Shown here in pieces: positions 1 to 9,204 of a stretch of DNA of 64,000 nt. The stretch spans positions 1 to 64,000 of the forward strand of contig NZ_QAOF01000012.1 in the NCBI RefSeq assembly GCF_003050745.1, read 5' to 3'. Position numbers and translations under genes: made by a program. The first letter of the stretch is position 1; each line of letters begins with the position of its first letter. Source of the DNA: Sphingomonas sp. PP-CE-3G-477. Lineage in GTDB: Bacteria; Pseudomonadota; Alphaproteobacteria; Sphingomonadales; Sphingomonadaceae. The notes below the pieces were generated by a model. That model was not told where the DNA came from and made no database searches. It saw only the letters and a list, made by a program, of their open reading frames with translations.

Positions 1-218
1 AACCAACGCTCGAAGGTGATCGAAACAGCGTCAACCGAGGCTTCCCAAGATGGTGCCCGAAACGGCGTAGGCGAGTTCCCTTCGCCCGCTCCAGTTTTCC
101 CAATCGTTGGGATACTGACACACCGTCGAAACGACGGTTCAGCGTCATCGTGATCCATCATCGATCGCCGGCAAATCCTTCATGCCAGCGCCTTCGCCCT
201 ATCCGCATGGCGCGATCA
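1..218. other. left-edge non-coding stretch
   Basis: No convincing gene is visible in this stretch, which lies downstream of the leftward histidine kinase gene. A short hairpin with arms ACCGTCG/CGACGGT near 122-140 could end transcription of the two-component operon, but there is no T-run. A gene entering from the left edge cannot be excluded. Confidence 0.4.
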
Positions 219-1628
219 TCATCCTTTGGTGCGCGCGAATCTCAAGATTATCGTGGTACCGGTGTCCGCATCGCCGAATGCGACGTCCGCGTTGAGGCGG
301 GTCGCCGCCGAGCGCACGATCGCCAAGCCGAGACCGCTCCCCTCCGGGCTGCCGGCAGCATCCAGCCGGACGAACCGATCGAATGCGGCGTCGCGGTGCT
401 CGGGCGCGATGCCCGGACCATCGTCGACGACCGCGATCGACGTTTGCGATGGCGTCGTCTGGAGCCTGACCGAGACGGTGCCGCCGCGCCGGTTGTAGCG
501 GATGCCGTTGTCGATCAGGTTCGACACGATCTCGAAGATCAGCGTGCGGTGGCCGGGGACGACGTGGCCAACCTCGGGGTCGCCTTCTATGGTCAGGTCG
601 ATGCCGGCTTCGATCGCGCTTTTGATCTGGCGCGTGATGACCGCGGCCGCCACTTCGCGCAGGTCGACCGCTTCGAGCGGGGCGGACACGCCGGCCTCTT
701 CGGCGCGCGCCAATGCCAGCAACTGCGTCACCAAGCGTTCGAGGCGTATCACCGCGTCAGCGATCTCGTCGAGCGCGACGCTGCGTTCGGGGCCAGAGCC
801 GCGGCGGGCGAGCGCGACCTGGACCTTCAACACCGACAGGGGCGTGCGCATCTGGTGCGAGGCGTCGGCGGTGAAGCGGCGCACGCCGACGGTCGCGGTG
901 TCGAGCTGCGCGAGGAGTCGGTCGAACGCGCCGGCGAGCGGGCGGAGTTCGCTGGGGAGCGGGCCGGTATCGAGCGGCGAGAAATCGGGACGCGCGCGTT
1001 CGTCGCGTGCCTCCACCGCGTCGCGGAGGCGGGCGAGCGGACGGAGGCTCCAGCCTAACGCCGGTCGCAGCAGCAGCGCGGCGGCGCCGACGAGGACGCA
1101 TTCGCCGATCAGCAGCGCGAGCATCAGCCGGCGGGTGAGCGCACCGCGGTTGTCGAGCGTCTCGGCGATTTGGACGATCACGGGCTTGTCGATCCGGGGG
1201 AGCGAGCGGCGGACTTCGGCGATGCGGATCTGCTGGCCGCGGTAGCGCGCGAAGCGGTAGCGCGGCACGTCGATGGAGAGCGTGGCGGGATCGGGCGCTG
1301 GCAGATCCGCGTAGCCGGTGAGCAGGTCCGGGCCGACGGCGACGCGGTAATAGACGTTGTCGCGTTCGGTATTCTCCAGCATCCCGAACGCGGCGGACGG
1401 AAGGTCGAGCGTCACCTCGCCGCGTTCGACCTGCACCGTCTCGGCGATCGCGCCGAGCGCACCGCCGAGCACGCGGTCATTCGTGCGGCGGACGACGTCG
1501 GCGATCAGCGTCGCACCGACCACGCCGATCAGGATCGCCGCCGCCAGCAACGGCCCGAGCACCGCGACCAGCAGGCGGGTGCGCAGCGCTGGCGTGCCCC
1601 GATCGGTAACTACGGTCTCAGCCGGCAT
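219..1628 (-). CDS. tctE: TctE-type sensor histidine kinase
   Basis: Membrane-bound sensor kinase that should phosphorylate the response regulator encoded just upstream. A first membrane helix lies at about residues 20-44, a periplasmic sensor region of about 120 residues follows, and a second helix lies at about 167-188. The H-box reads ADASHQMRTPL with the phospho-accepting histidine at residue 258; the N-box NLIDNGIRYN and the G-boxes DDGPGIAP and GSGLGLAIV are intact. Length (469 aa) and layout fit the TctE/QseC-like family with a 2CSK-type N-terminus. The gene overlaps the regulator gene by 11 bp. Divergent transport genes suggest a carboxylate ligand; that is inference. Confidence 0.9.
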   Translation of the reverse strand: MPAETVVTDRGTPALRTRLLVAVLGPLLAAAILIGVVGATLIADVVRRTNDRVLGGALGAIAETVQVERGEVTLDLPSAAFGMLENTERDNVYYRVAVGPDLLTGYADLPAPDPATLSIDVPRYRFARYRGQQIRIAEVRRSLPRIDKPVIVQIAETLDNRGALTRRLMLALLIGECVLVGAAALLLRPALGWSLRPLARLRDAVEARDERARPDFSPLDTGPLPSELRPLAGAFDRLLAQLDTATVGVRRFTADASHQMRTPLSVLKVQVALARRGSGPERSVALDEIADAVIRLERLVTQLLALARAEEAGVSAPLEAVDLREVAAAVITRQIKSAIEAGIDLTIEGDPEVGHVVPGHRTLIFEIVSNLIDNGIRYNRRGGTVSVRLQTTPSQTSIAVVDDGPGIAPEHRDAAFDRFVRLDAAGSPEGSGLGLAIVRSAATRLNADVAFGDADTGTTIILRFARTKG

Positions 1629-2283
1629 CGAGCATATAGCCGACCCCGCGGACGGTGCGGATGCCGGGGCCGTCGGGGGCGAGCTTGGTCCTCAACCGCG
1701 TGACATGGACCTCTATCGCGTTGTCGCCGACCGGCTCGTCGAACCCGAACACCTCGCCGATCAGCAGCGCGCGCGGGACCACCCGGCCGGCTCGGGTAGC
1801 GAGCGCCTCCAGCACTGCGCGTTCGCGCCGACGCAGGTCGAGCGCACGGCCAGCGATGTCCGCGTCGCCGGTCGAGCGGTTGATCGTCAGCGTACCGACG
1901 CTGAGCACCGGCAGCGGATCGCCGCCACGCCGCCGGCCGAGCGCCCGGACACGCGCCTCCAGCTCCTCGGGCTCGAACGGTTTGCGCAGATAATCGTCGG
2001 CGCCGAGATCGAGCCCGCGCACGCGGTCGTCGAGCGCATCGCGTGCGGTCAGCATCAGCACCGGCACCCGCTCGCCGCGCCGCCGCAGCGTTTCGAGCAC
2101 CGAGAAGCCGTCGATCCCGGGCAGCCCGACATCGAGGATCACCAGCGCATAGGGTTCGCCGGCAACCACCGACAGCGCCTCCTCACCGGTCGCGACGTGG
2201 TCGACCGCGTTGCCGCCCGCGCGCAACAATGCCGCGATACTGCGCGCGAGCGCGGCGTCGTCCTCGATCAGCAGGATGCGCAA
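1618..2283 (-). CDS. tctD: TctD-type OmpR-family response regulator
   Basis: Two-domain response regulator. The receiver domain (residues 1-115) has the acidic cluster EDD at 7-9, phospho-accepting Asp51 in ILDVGLPGIDG and the conserved Lys in LRKPFEPEEL. The C-terminal winged-helix DNA-binding domain (about 125-218) ends in the typical GIRTVRGVGYML. It is read from a TTG start. It is the first gene of a leftward operon with the kinase and is divergent from the binding-protein/porin/CitMHS genes, which it probably controls from the 104-bp shared promoter region. Confidence 0.9.
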   Translation of the reverse strand: MRILLIEDDAALARSIAALLRAGGNAVDHVATGEEALSVVAGEPYALVILDVGLPGIDGFSVLETLRRRGERVPVLMLTARDALDDRVRGLDLGADDYLRKPFEPEELEARVRALGRRRGGDPLPVLSVGTLTINRSTGDADIAGRALDLRRRERAVLEALATRAGRVVPRALLIGEVFGFDEPVGDNAIEVHVTRLRTKLAPDGPGIRTVRGVGYMLDAG

Positions 2284-2387
2284 AACGGTTCATCCCTCGC
2301 CCGACCGGCGTGAAAGGTTGGTGACAGGTTCGGTTCGTACTCCACGACTGCAGTCTATCCGAACAGCGAGGCGGAAGGCGAGGAGAG
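2284..2387. promoter_or_regulatory. divergent promoter region between the two-component operon and the transport operon
   Basis: Only 104 bp separate the start codons of the leftward response regulator and the rightward binding protein, so both promoters must lie here. The stretch holds an imperfect direct repeat around 2312-2338 (AGGTTGGTGACAGGTTCGG), the arrangement often bound by OmpR-family regulators. The operator assignment is inference. A clear ribosome site (GAGGAGAGG) precedes the binding-protein start. Confidence 0.4.
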
Positions 2388-3476
2388 GTGATGATGGCCC
2401 ATATATTTCTGAGGATCGCGCTGCTCACCGGCCTCGTCGCGTCCGCCGTTCCCGCCGTCGCGCAGCGTCCGACCGGCTACCCGCGTTCCTACGACCAGTT
2501 GATCAGCGATGCGCGCGCCGAACGCCAGGTGCGGATCTACGGCAATGCCGACCGCGCCGAATTGCTGCCGGTGGTCGCCGCGTTCCGCAAGCGCTACCCC
2601 GGCGTCACCGTGCTCTACGCGGACATCGGCTCGACCGAGATGTATCGCCGCTTCGTCACCGAGACGCGCGCGCGCCGCATGTCCGCCGACCTCGTCTGGT
2701 CGTCGGCGATGGACCTCCAGGTGAAGCTGATCAACGACGGCTTCGCGCAAGGCTATGCGAGCCCCGAAAAGCCCGCGCTGCCGCCGGTGTCGGTGTGGAA
2801 GAACATGGGCTTCGGCGTCACCGCGGAGCCGATCGGGATCGTCTACAACAAGCGCCTCGTGCCGCCCGCTCAGGTGCCGCGCACGCACGCCGCGCTGGAG
2901 ACATGGCTGCGGAAGAATGCGCGCGCCCTGACTGGGCGCGTGACGACGTTCGATCCGGCGCGCTCGAATGTCGGCTATCTGTACCTGTCTGAGGATCTCG
3001 CGATCACGCGCGACACGCGGTCGTTGCTCGAGGCGATCGCCGCGACAAAGCCCGTGCTGTCGCGGACCAGCGAGCCGATGCTGCGCGGGGTCGCCGAGGG
3101 GCGGCAGGCGATCGCGTACAACGTGATCGGCTCGTACGCGGTGGAACGGGCGCGGACCGATCCCCGCATCGGCGTCGCGTTCCTTCAGGACTATACGATC
3201 GTCACCTCGCGGATTGCGTTCATCGCACGCGAGGCCGCGCACCCGGCGGCGGCGAAGCTGTTCCTCGATTTCCTGCTGTCGCGCGAGGGCCAGTCGCTGC
3301 TCGCCAAGCGCAGCCTGTGGCCGGTTCGCACCGACGTCCCCGCCCGCCGTCTTCCCCAAGCCCAGGCGCGGCCGATCCGCGTGGGCCCGCAACTTCTCGT
3401 CAACCTCGACCGCGTCAAGCGCCAACGTTTCCTGCGCGACTGGACCGCGATTCTCGCCACCGGAGCCCAACAATGA
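2388..3476 (+). CDS. periplasmic substrate-binding protein (ABC Fe3+-type fold)
   Basis: Extracellular solute-binding protein of the iron/phosphonate-type family 1/6 fold. It starts MMMAHIFLR with a signal peptide ending AVPAVAQ at about residue 25 and no lipobox, so it should be soluble in the periplasm. Family-like features include the N-terminal VRIYGNADRAELLPVVAAF, the hinge phrase GIVYNKRL and the C-terminal FLDFLLSREGQSLLA. No ABC permease or ATPase gene follows; instead the stop codon overlaps the porin start by 4 bp. It may therefore present ligand to the adjacent TctE-like kinase or to the CitMHS transporter rather than feed an ABC importer. The ligand is unknown. Confidence 0.8.
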   Translation: MMMAHIFLRIALLTGLVASAVPAVAQRPTGYPRSYDQLISDARAERQVRIYGNADRAELLPVVAAFRKRYPGVTVLYADIGSTEMYRRFVTETRARRMSADLVWSSAMDLQVKLINDGFAQGYASPEKPALPPVSVWKNMGFGVTAEPIGIVYNKRLVPPAQVPRTHAALETWLRKNARALTGRVTTFDPARSNVGYLYLSEDLAITRDTRSLLEAIAATKPVLSRTSEPMLRGVAEGRQAIAYNVIGSYAVERARTDPRIGVAFLQDYTIVTSRIAFIAREAAHPAAAKLFLDFLLSREGQSLLAKRSLWPVRTDVPARRLPQAQARPIRVGPQLLVNLDRVKRQRFLRDWTAILATGAQQ

Positions 3477-4960
3477 CTCTCTTCCGTACCGGGTGCGCCG
3501 CACTCGCGCTGATCGCCGCAACGCCGGCGCTGGCCCAGACTCCGAGCGACGCCGACCTTGCCGCACTGGTCCGTGCGCAGGCCGCCGAGATCGCCGCGCT
3601 GAAGTCGCGGCTCGACCGGCTGGAGAACAACGCCGCCGTCGCGCAGGCCTCTGCTCCGGTCGCCCCGCCACAAGCAGTCGCGCCTCCGCAGGCGGTCGCG
3701 CAGAACACCGAACCGCGCCGCACGGTACCGTTCGCGCCGCAGCTCGCGCCTCCTGGCCCCGCCGATCGCAGCGTCGCGCAGGCGGTCGCCGCGCGCGACA
3801 ATCCGTCGGGCGTGACCACCGAATGGGGCGCCGGCCTGCCCGTCTTCCACTCGGCGGACGGGGTCTACACGTTCAAGCCGCGCGGCCGCATCCTGACCGA
3901 CGTCAGCTCCAGCCTCGGCTCGAAGTACGACGGCCGCAACATCACGACGACGGGCATGCGCGCGCTGCGCCTCGGCCTCGAAGGCGGCGTCGGCACGCAC
4001 TTCTTCTACCAGTTCGAGAGCGACTTCTCGGAGAACGAGGTCGACGTCGTCACCGCGTTCGTCGGCTGGCGCAACAAGATCAAGCCAGGTCTCGATTACG
4101 ACGTCCGCGCGGGGCACCTGTTCAACGATCGCGGCTTCGAAGGCTCGACCGGCTCGGATTCGACCCCGTTCCTGGAGCGCACCACGGTCGCCACCGCGAT
4201 CATCCCGCAGCGTGGCTTCTACGGCATCGGCGTGATGCCGCGCATCTTCTGGAAGACCGGTCACGCATCGGTGACGATCACGGGCGACCGGATCGACGGC
4301 ACGCAGACCGTCGGCGACAGCCGCACGGTGCTGGGCCGCGCACACTGGAACCCGATCAAGTCCGATACCGGCGTGCTGCATATCGGCGCGTGGGGCTTCG
4401 ACGAATCGCTGTCGTCGGTCGCCGGCACGCTGACTCGCAACACGGTGATCGGCGGCCGCTTCAACGGTGCGTTGCGCGTATCGACCGGGCCGCTGATCGG
4501 CGGCACCGGCACGACCGGCTACGGCGTCGAGCTCGGCGGCTATCGCGGGCCATTGTGGGTGATGGGCGAAGCGGGCCGCCGCAACGCGCGGCTCGACGGC
4601 GGGCGCCCTGATTTCGTCAGCAAGGCGTGGAGCGTCTCGGGCGGTCTGTTCCTGACCGGCGACCTGCCGCCGTACAACCCGCGGCTCGGCAGCTTCGGCC
4701 AGCCCAAGGTGTTGAAGCCGACGTTCGACGGCGGCGTCGGCGCGATCGAACTCACCGCGCGCTACGAAAGCCTCGATTTCGACAATCTGCTGACCGGCGG
4801 CGACGGCTGGGCGGCGACCGTCGGCGTCAACTGGTACCTGAACAGCTTCACCCGCTTCCAGGTGAACGCGATCCAGTGGAACACCGACAACCGCGCCGGC
4901 GACTATGTCGGCAACGACAGCGGCCAGACCCTCAGCGCCCGCGTCGGCGTCACCTTCTGA
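3473..4960 (+). CDS. phosphate-selective-type porin (OprO/OprP family)
   Basis: Outer-membrane porin. The start at 3473 is chosen because it gives a clean signal peptide (MTLFRTGCAALALIAATPALAQ split after residue 22) and a 4-bp ATGA overlap with the binding-protein stop; longer readings upstream lie in another gene. A short coiled-coil segment follows (AEIAALKSRLDRLE), then a Pro/Ala/Gln-rich linker, then a beta-barrel of about 370 residues that ends in the aromatic VGVTF expected of outer-membrane proteins. Translational coupling to the binding protein and the following CitMHS gene implies joint uptake of one solute. The family is named for phosphate, but members near carboxylate transporters are common. 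Confidence 0.8.
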   Translation: MTLFRTGCAALALIAATPALAQTPSDADLAALVRAQAAEIAALKSRLDRLENNAAVAQASAPVAPPQAVAPPQAVAQNTEPRRTVPFAPQLAPPGPADRSVAQAVAARDNPSGVTTEWGAGLPVFHSADGVYTFKPRGRILTDVSSSLGSKYDGRNITTTGMRALRLGLEGGVGTHFFYQFESDFSENEVDVVTAFVGWRNKIKPGLDYDVRAGHLFNDRGFEGSTGSDSTPFLERTTVATAIIPQRGFYGIGVMPRIFWKTGHASVTITGDRIDGTQTVGDSRTVLGRAHWNPIKSDTGVLHIGAWGFDESLSSVAGTLTRNTVIGGRFNGALRVSTGPLIGGTGTTGYGVELGGYRGPLWVMGEAGRRNARLDGGRPDFVSKAWSVSGGLFLTGDLPPYNPRLGSFGQPKVLKPTFDGGVGAIELTARYESLDFDNLLTGGDGWAATVGVNWYLNSFTRFQVNAIQWNTDNRAGDYVGNDSGQTLSARVGVTF

Positions 4961-5007
4961 TGCTGGCCAGCATGCGATCTGCCACGACGGCCCAGCCCCA
5001 CCGCTCC

Positions 5008-5088
5008 GTCATCCTGACGAAAGTCAGTATCCAGAGCCACAAGGGACCACGCTCGGTAACCCTGGATCCTGACTTTCGTCAGGATGAC
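5008..5088. repeat. interspersed palindromic repeat, family A copy 1
   Basis: Two arms, GTCATCCTGACGAAAGTCAG and its reverse complement (CTGACTTTCGTCAGGATGAC), flank a variable centre of about 40 bp. The same element recurs at 18460-18540 and 58989-59068. It fills most of the 229-bp gap between the porin and CitMHS genes and could form a long hairpin in the transcript. Confidence 0.9.
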
Positions 5089-5189
5089 GGGGTGCTTGCG
5101 GCTGCCCGTGTGGCGGCTCCCGCGACAGTAACGGCGGCGACGTCTGCCACCCCCACCCCCTTTTTCACGCCCTTTTCTAGGACGATGCG

Positions 5190-6491
5190 ATGAACCTTGC
5201 CCTGCTCGGCTTCCTGATGGTCGCCACGTTCATGACGTTGATCATGACCAAGAAGATGACGCCGCTGGTCGCGCTCATCGTGATCCCGTCGATCTTCGGC
5301 GTGTTCGCGGGCGAGGCCGCGGGTCTCGGCCCGATGATGATCGACGGCATCAAGAACCTCGCGCCGACCGGCGTCATGCTGTTGTTCGCGATCCTGTTCT
5401 TCTCGACGATGACCGACACGGGCCTCTTCGATCCGCTGGTCGGACGGCTGATCCGGATGGTCCACGGCGATCCGATGCGGATCCTGATCGGGACGGTCGT
5501 GCTATGCGCGCTCGTCAGCCTCGATGGCGACGGTTCCACCACATACATCATCACGATCGCCGCGCTGCTGCCGCTCTACAAGCGCTTCAACATGAACCGG
5601 CTGTACCTCGTCTGCCTGTTGATGACGACGAGCGGGATCATGAACCTGACGCCGTGGGGCGGGCCGACCGCGCGCGCGGCGAGTGCGCTGAAGCTCGATC
5701 CCGCGACGCTGTTCCTGCCGCTGATCCCCGGCATGATCGCCGGCCTCGCCTTCCTGATCGGGCTCGCCGTGTATTTCGGGCGCAAGGAGCGCGTCCGGAT
5801 GGGTGAAGCGGGGATCACCGCGGACACCGAGTTCACCGGCATGGCCGTCTCGCAGTATCCCGAGGCACGCCGCCCGAAGCTGATCTGGTTCAACGCAGCC
5901 CTCGTCATCACGCTGTTGACGCTGCTGGTGTGGGGCATTCTCCCCTTGTCGGTGCTGATGATGCTGGCGTTCGCGATCGCGATGATCGTCAACTATCCCG
6001 GCGTCGCCGACCAGAAGGAGCGCATCTCCGCGCATGCCGGCAACGTGCTCGCGGTCGTCTCGCTGATCTTCGCGGCGGGTATCTTCACCGGGATCCTCGG
6101 CGGGACCGGCATGGTCGAGGCGATGAGCAAGGCGGTGGTCGGCGTGATCCCGCCCGCGCTCGGGCCGTACATGGCGCCGATCACCGCGGTGCTGAGCATG
6201 CCGTTCACCTTCTTCATCTCGAACGACGCGTTCTATTTCGGGATGCTGCCGATCCTCGCCGAGGCCGGCGCGCATTACGGCGTCGCACCCGAGGCGATCG
6301 CCCGCGCGTCGCTGATGGGCCAGCCGGTCCACCTGCTCAGCCCGCTGGTGCCGTCGACCTATCTGCTGGTCAGCCTGGTCGGGATCGACCTCGCCGATCA
6401 CCAGCGCTTCACGCTCGTGCCCGCGATCGCCGTCTGTGCGGTGATGACGATCGTCGGCATGATCGCGCTCGCCTTCCCGTTCGTCGCCTGA
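5190..6491 (+). CDS. CitMHS-family citrate:proton symporter
   Basis: Inner-membrane transporter of the CitMHS family, which imports divalent-metal-citrate complexes with protons. The 433-residue protein has about 11-12 predicted hydrophobic helices, starting with LALLGFLMVATFMTLIM, and family phrases such as LDGDGSTTYIITIAALLPLY and NLTPWGGPTARAA. The ribosome site AGGACG precedes the ATG. It is the third gene of the binding-protein/porin set controlled by the neighbouring two-component system. Exact substrate (citrate, tricarballylate or another di- or tricarboxylate) cannot be read from sequence. Confidence 0.88.
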   Translation: MNLALLGFLMVATFMTLIMTKKMTPLVALIVIPSIFGVFAGEAAGLGPMMIDGIKNLAPTGVMLLFAILFFSTMTDTGLFDPLVGRLIRMVHGDPMRILIGTVVLCALVSLDGDGSTTYIITIAALLPLYKRFNMNRLYLVCLLMTTSGIMNLTPWGGPTARAASALKLDPATLFLPLIPGMIAGLAFLIGLAVYFGRKERVRMGEAGITADTEFTGMAVSQYPEARRPKLIWFNAALVITLLTLLVWGILPLSVLMMLAFAIAMIVNYPGVADQKERISAHAGNVLAVVSLIFAAGIFTGILGGTGMVEAMSKAVVGVIPPALGPYMAPITAVLSMPFTFFISNDAFYFGMLPILAEAGAHYGVAPEAIARASLMGQPVHLLSPLVPSTYLLVSLVGIDLADHQRFTLVPAIAVCAVMTIVGMIALAFPFVA

Positions 6492-6531
6492 GGTGAGCAT
6501 CCCCGCAACCCGCCGCTACCGGAGATTTCGC

Positions 6532-7191
6532 ATGGTCCGACCGCGTACACCGTTGATGCTGCTCCCCGCGATGGGCTGCGACGGCCAGCTCTGGGCCCGC
6601 CAGATCGTCGATCTTGCGGGTATTGCACAGGTCGAGTTCGGCGACCTCTCGCAGGACGACACGCTGTCCGAAATGGCCGCGCGCGTTCTCGCCAGCGCAC
6701 CGCCGCGGTTCGCGGTCGCCGGCGTCAGCCTCGGCGGCTACGTCGCGATGGAGATGGTGCGGCAAGCCCCCGACCGGATCGAGCGGATCGCGCTGTTCGG
6801 CACGCGCGCGTCGATGGAGGTACGCCCGCGCACCGTCGTCGGCCAGGGCCTGCTCGCCACCGCACCACACGCCGACCCGCGCCTGACCGCGATCGTCGCC
6901 GGCCCCGCACAGGCGATGGCGGAGCGCGTCGGCCAGACCGTCTTCGAACGCCAGCAACGCGCGCTGCTCGCACGCCCTGACATCAGCGAGGCGATCGCCG
7001 CGATCCACGTCCCGACGCTGGTAGCCGTGGGCGACCGGGACCTGATCTGCACCCCCGACGACGCACGCGCGCTGAGTGCGCGGATCGAGGGCTCGCGGTT
7101 TCACATGCTGCGCTCCTGCGGCCACCTCGCACCGATGGAGCGTCCCGGCGAAGTCACCGCGCTGCTCCGCCAGTGGCTGAAGACCGGCTGA
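6532..7191 (+). CDS. alpha/beta hydrolase
   Basis: Small alpha/beta-hydrolase of 219 residues. The nucleophile elbow is VAGVSLGGYVAM (Ser in GVSLGG); the acid is probably the Asp in AVGDRDLICTP and the histidine the one in SCGHLAPMERP near the C-terminus. The ATG at 6532 is preferred over a GTG at 6493 because GGAG lies 8-12 bp upstream and the product then starts directly at the first beta strand (LMLLPAMGCDG). It is cytoplasmic, with no signal peptide. It follows the CitMHS gene by 40 bp and may be cotranscribed with it, for example to cleave an ester of the imported acid; the substrate is unknown. Confidence 0.8.
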   Translation: MVRPRTPLMLLPAMGCDGQLWARQIVDLAGIAQVEFGDLSQDDTLSEMAARVLASAPPRFAVAGVSLGGYVAMEMVRQAPDRIERIALFGTRASMEVRPRTVVGQGLLATAPHADPRLTAIVAGPAQAMAERVGQTVFERQQRALLARPDISEAIAAIHVPTLVAVGDRDLICTPDDARALSARIEGSRFHMLRSCGHLAPMERPGEVTALLRQWLKTG

Positions 7192-7242
7192 TCGATTAGG
7201 AGGGCCCCTTACAAGGACCCTGCCCTTCGACGAAAGCGCATC

Positions 7243-7857
7243 ATGACCTCGACCGATCGCCGGCTTCCCATATTGGCAATCCTGTGGTCGATCGGGCTCG
7301 TGGCATCCGGCTGGGCCCCCGCCGACCGCGCGACGTGGTCGATGGAGATCGCACCCGTCCTCATCGCCTTTCCCATATTGGTCGCTCTGCGACGCAGCTT
7401 CGCGTTCACGACGCTTGCCCTCGTGCTGATCGCGCTCCACGGCCTCGTTCTCATGCTGGGCGGCGCCTACACCTATGCGCGCGTACCGATCGGTTTCGCG
7501 GTGCAGGACTGGCTGCATCTCGCCCGCAATCCCTATGATCGGTTCGGCCATCTGATGCAGGGCTTCGTGCCCGCGATCGTGCTGCGCGAGATCCTTGTCC
7601 GGACCGGCAGCATCGCGTCCAGTCGGCTCCTGATCGTCACCGTCCTCGCCTACTGCCTGTCCGTCAGCGCCTTGTACGAACTGATCGAGTTCGGCGCCGC
7701 CGTCGCACTCGGCCAGGGCGCGGACGCGTTTCTCGGGACGCAGGGCGACCCGTGGGATACGCAGTGGGACATGCTGATGTGCCTGGTTGGCGCCATACTC
7801 GCGTTGCTCCTGCTATTCCGCGTTCACGACAGGCAGATTGCCCGCCTCAGACCTTGA
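7243..7857 (+). CDS. DUF2238 (YjdF-like) membrane protein
   Basis: Integral membrane protein of 204 residues with about six hydrophobic helices. Family hallmarks are the polar helix DRFGHLMQGFVPAIVLRE, the segment YELIEFGAAVALG and the motif GDPWDTQWDMLMCLVGA. The function of this family is not established. The last 11 bp overlap convergently with the end of the following leftward FAD-hydroxylase gene. Confidence 0.82.
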   Translation: MTSTDRRLPILAILWSIGLVASGWAPADRATWSMEIAPVLIAFPILVALRRSFAFTTLALVLIALHGLVLMLGGAYTYARVPIGFAVQDWLHLARNPYDRFGHLMQGFVPAIVLREILVRTGSIASSRLLIVTVLAYCLSVSALYELIEFGAAVALGQGADAFLGTQGDPWDTQWDMLMCLVGAILALLLLFRVHDRQIARLRP

Positions 7858-9061
7858 GGCCCTGTAACAGCTTGGGCAGGTCACCCGATTCACCGCGTGC
7901 TTCCGCCATGAAGCGGTCTTTCAGCGGCGGGATCGCGTTGACGGCGCTGATGCCGAAACGACGCACCGCGCTGGCGGTCTTGCCGGGGAGGCCGAACAGG
8001 CGGGTGAGCGTGTCGGTGGCGGCGGCGGTCATGAACGTGTCGAGTCCGCGCCAGCGCTGGTAGCGCGCGAGCAGTGCCGCGTCGCCGAGGTCGAGGCCGA
8101 GCCGCTTGCCCTCGACCAGCACTTCGGCGAGCGTCGCGACGTCGCGGAAGCCTAGGTTGAGGCCCTGCCCGGCGATCGGGTGGATGCCGTGGCCGGCGTC
8201 GCCGACCAATGCGAGACGCTGATCGGTAATGCGCGCGGCGTGGTGGAAGCCAAGCGGGTAGCTCGACCGCGGCGTCGCCATCGACAGCGCGCCGAGGAAG
8301 CCGCCCATGCTCTTTTCCGCTTCTGCCAGGAACGCGCGGTCGCCTAGCTTGAGCATGCCGGGCGCGTTCTTCGCGTCGACGGTCCAGACGATCGCCGAGC
8401 GGTGACCATCCGCATCGTCGGGGAGCGGGAGCAGCGCGAATGGGCCGCTCGCGTAGAAGATCTCGTACGCGACGTCCTCGTGCGACCGTTCGTGATGAAA
8501 CGCGGCGATGATCGCGGTGTGCTCGTACGACCAGCGGGCGATCGTGATCCCGGAGGCCTCGCGCGTCGGCGAGTTGCGGCCCTCCGCGGCGATCAACAGC
8601 GGCGCGCGAATGACGTCGCCCGAGTCCAGCGTGGCGGTGACGCCCGATTCGGCGCGGTCGACCGACGTCGCACGTGTCTGCATGCGGAGATCGACATGCG
8701 GCGCGGCGGTCGCGGCGTCGAACAGCGTGCGGCGGAGCAGCTTGTTCTCGTACATCGTGCCGAGCGCGCCGTCGTCCGCGGCGGGGACGAAATCGAGCGC
8801 GCCGGGTTCGAGGCCATCGCTGACCCGAATCTGCCGGATTGCACAACCCTGCCCCGCCAGCGTCGCGCCGATGCCGATCGCGTCGAGCATGCGGTGGCTC
8901 GCGCTCGCGACTGCCGACGCGCGGCCGTCGAAGCCGGGTGCCAGCGTCACCGCGGGGTCGGCGGGGTCGATCACGATCGTCGAGATGCCGTGCACGTCGA
9001 GCGCCACGGCGAGCGTCGCGCCGACCAGCCCGCCACCGAGGATGATTACATCTGTGTCCAT
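7847..9061 (-). CDS. UbiH/UbiF/COQ6-family FAD-dependent hydroxylase
   Basis: Flavoprotein monooxygenase of the type that hydroxylates the ring of ubiquinone precursors. The N-terminal dinucleotide-binding motif is IILGGGLVGATLAVAL; the second FAD motif is LVGDAGHGIHPIAGQGLNLG, and the family phrase GRASAVASAS is present. The start at 9061 (MDTDVI) is chosen because the Rossmann fold begins there; an upstream in-frame Met adds 39 unrelated residues. Length 404 aa is normal. Sphingomonads usually have several paralogues, so which ring position is modified (UbiH, UbiF or UbiI role) is open. Confidence 0.88.
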   Translation of the reverse strand: MDTDVIILGGGLVGATLAVALDVHGISTIVIDPADPAVTLAPGFDGRASAVASASHRMLDAIGIGATLAGQGCAIRQIRVSDGLEPGALDFVPAADDGALGTMYENKLLRRTLFDAATAAPHVDLRMQTRATSVDRAESGVTATLDSGDVIRAPLLIAAEGRNSPTREASGITIARWSYEHTAIIAAFHHERSHEDVAYEIFYASGPFALLPLPDDADGHRSAIVWTVDAKNAPGMLKLGDRAFLAEAEKSMGGFLGALSMATPRSSYPLGFHHAARITDQRLALVGDAGHGIHPIAGQGLNLGFRDVATLAEVLVEGKRLGLDLGDAALLARYQRWRGLDTFMTAAATDTLTRLFGLPGKTASAVRRFGISAVNAIPPLKDRFMAEARGESGDLPKLLQGLKV

Positions 9062-9204
9062 GGTCGCGCTGTATCCCGGTAGCCGGTCGCTGCCAACGAC
9101 GATCCGGGCGCAGCTTAACACGTGTTGTCGCGTGGTTACCTTGACGTTGAGGCCGCCCGGCGCGATGCATTTCCGCATTATACTGCAACTGGAGAATACG
9201 GGTC

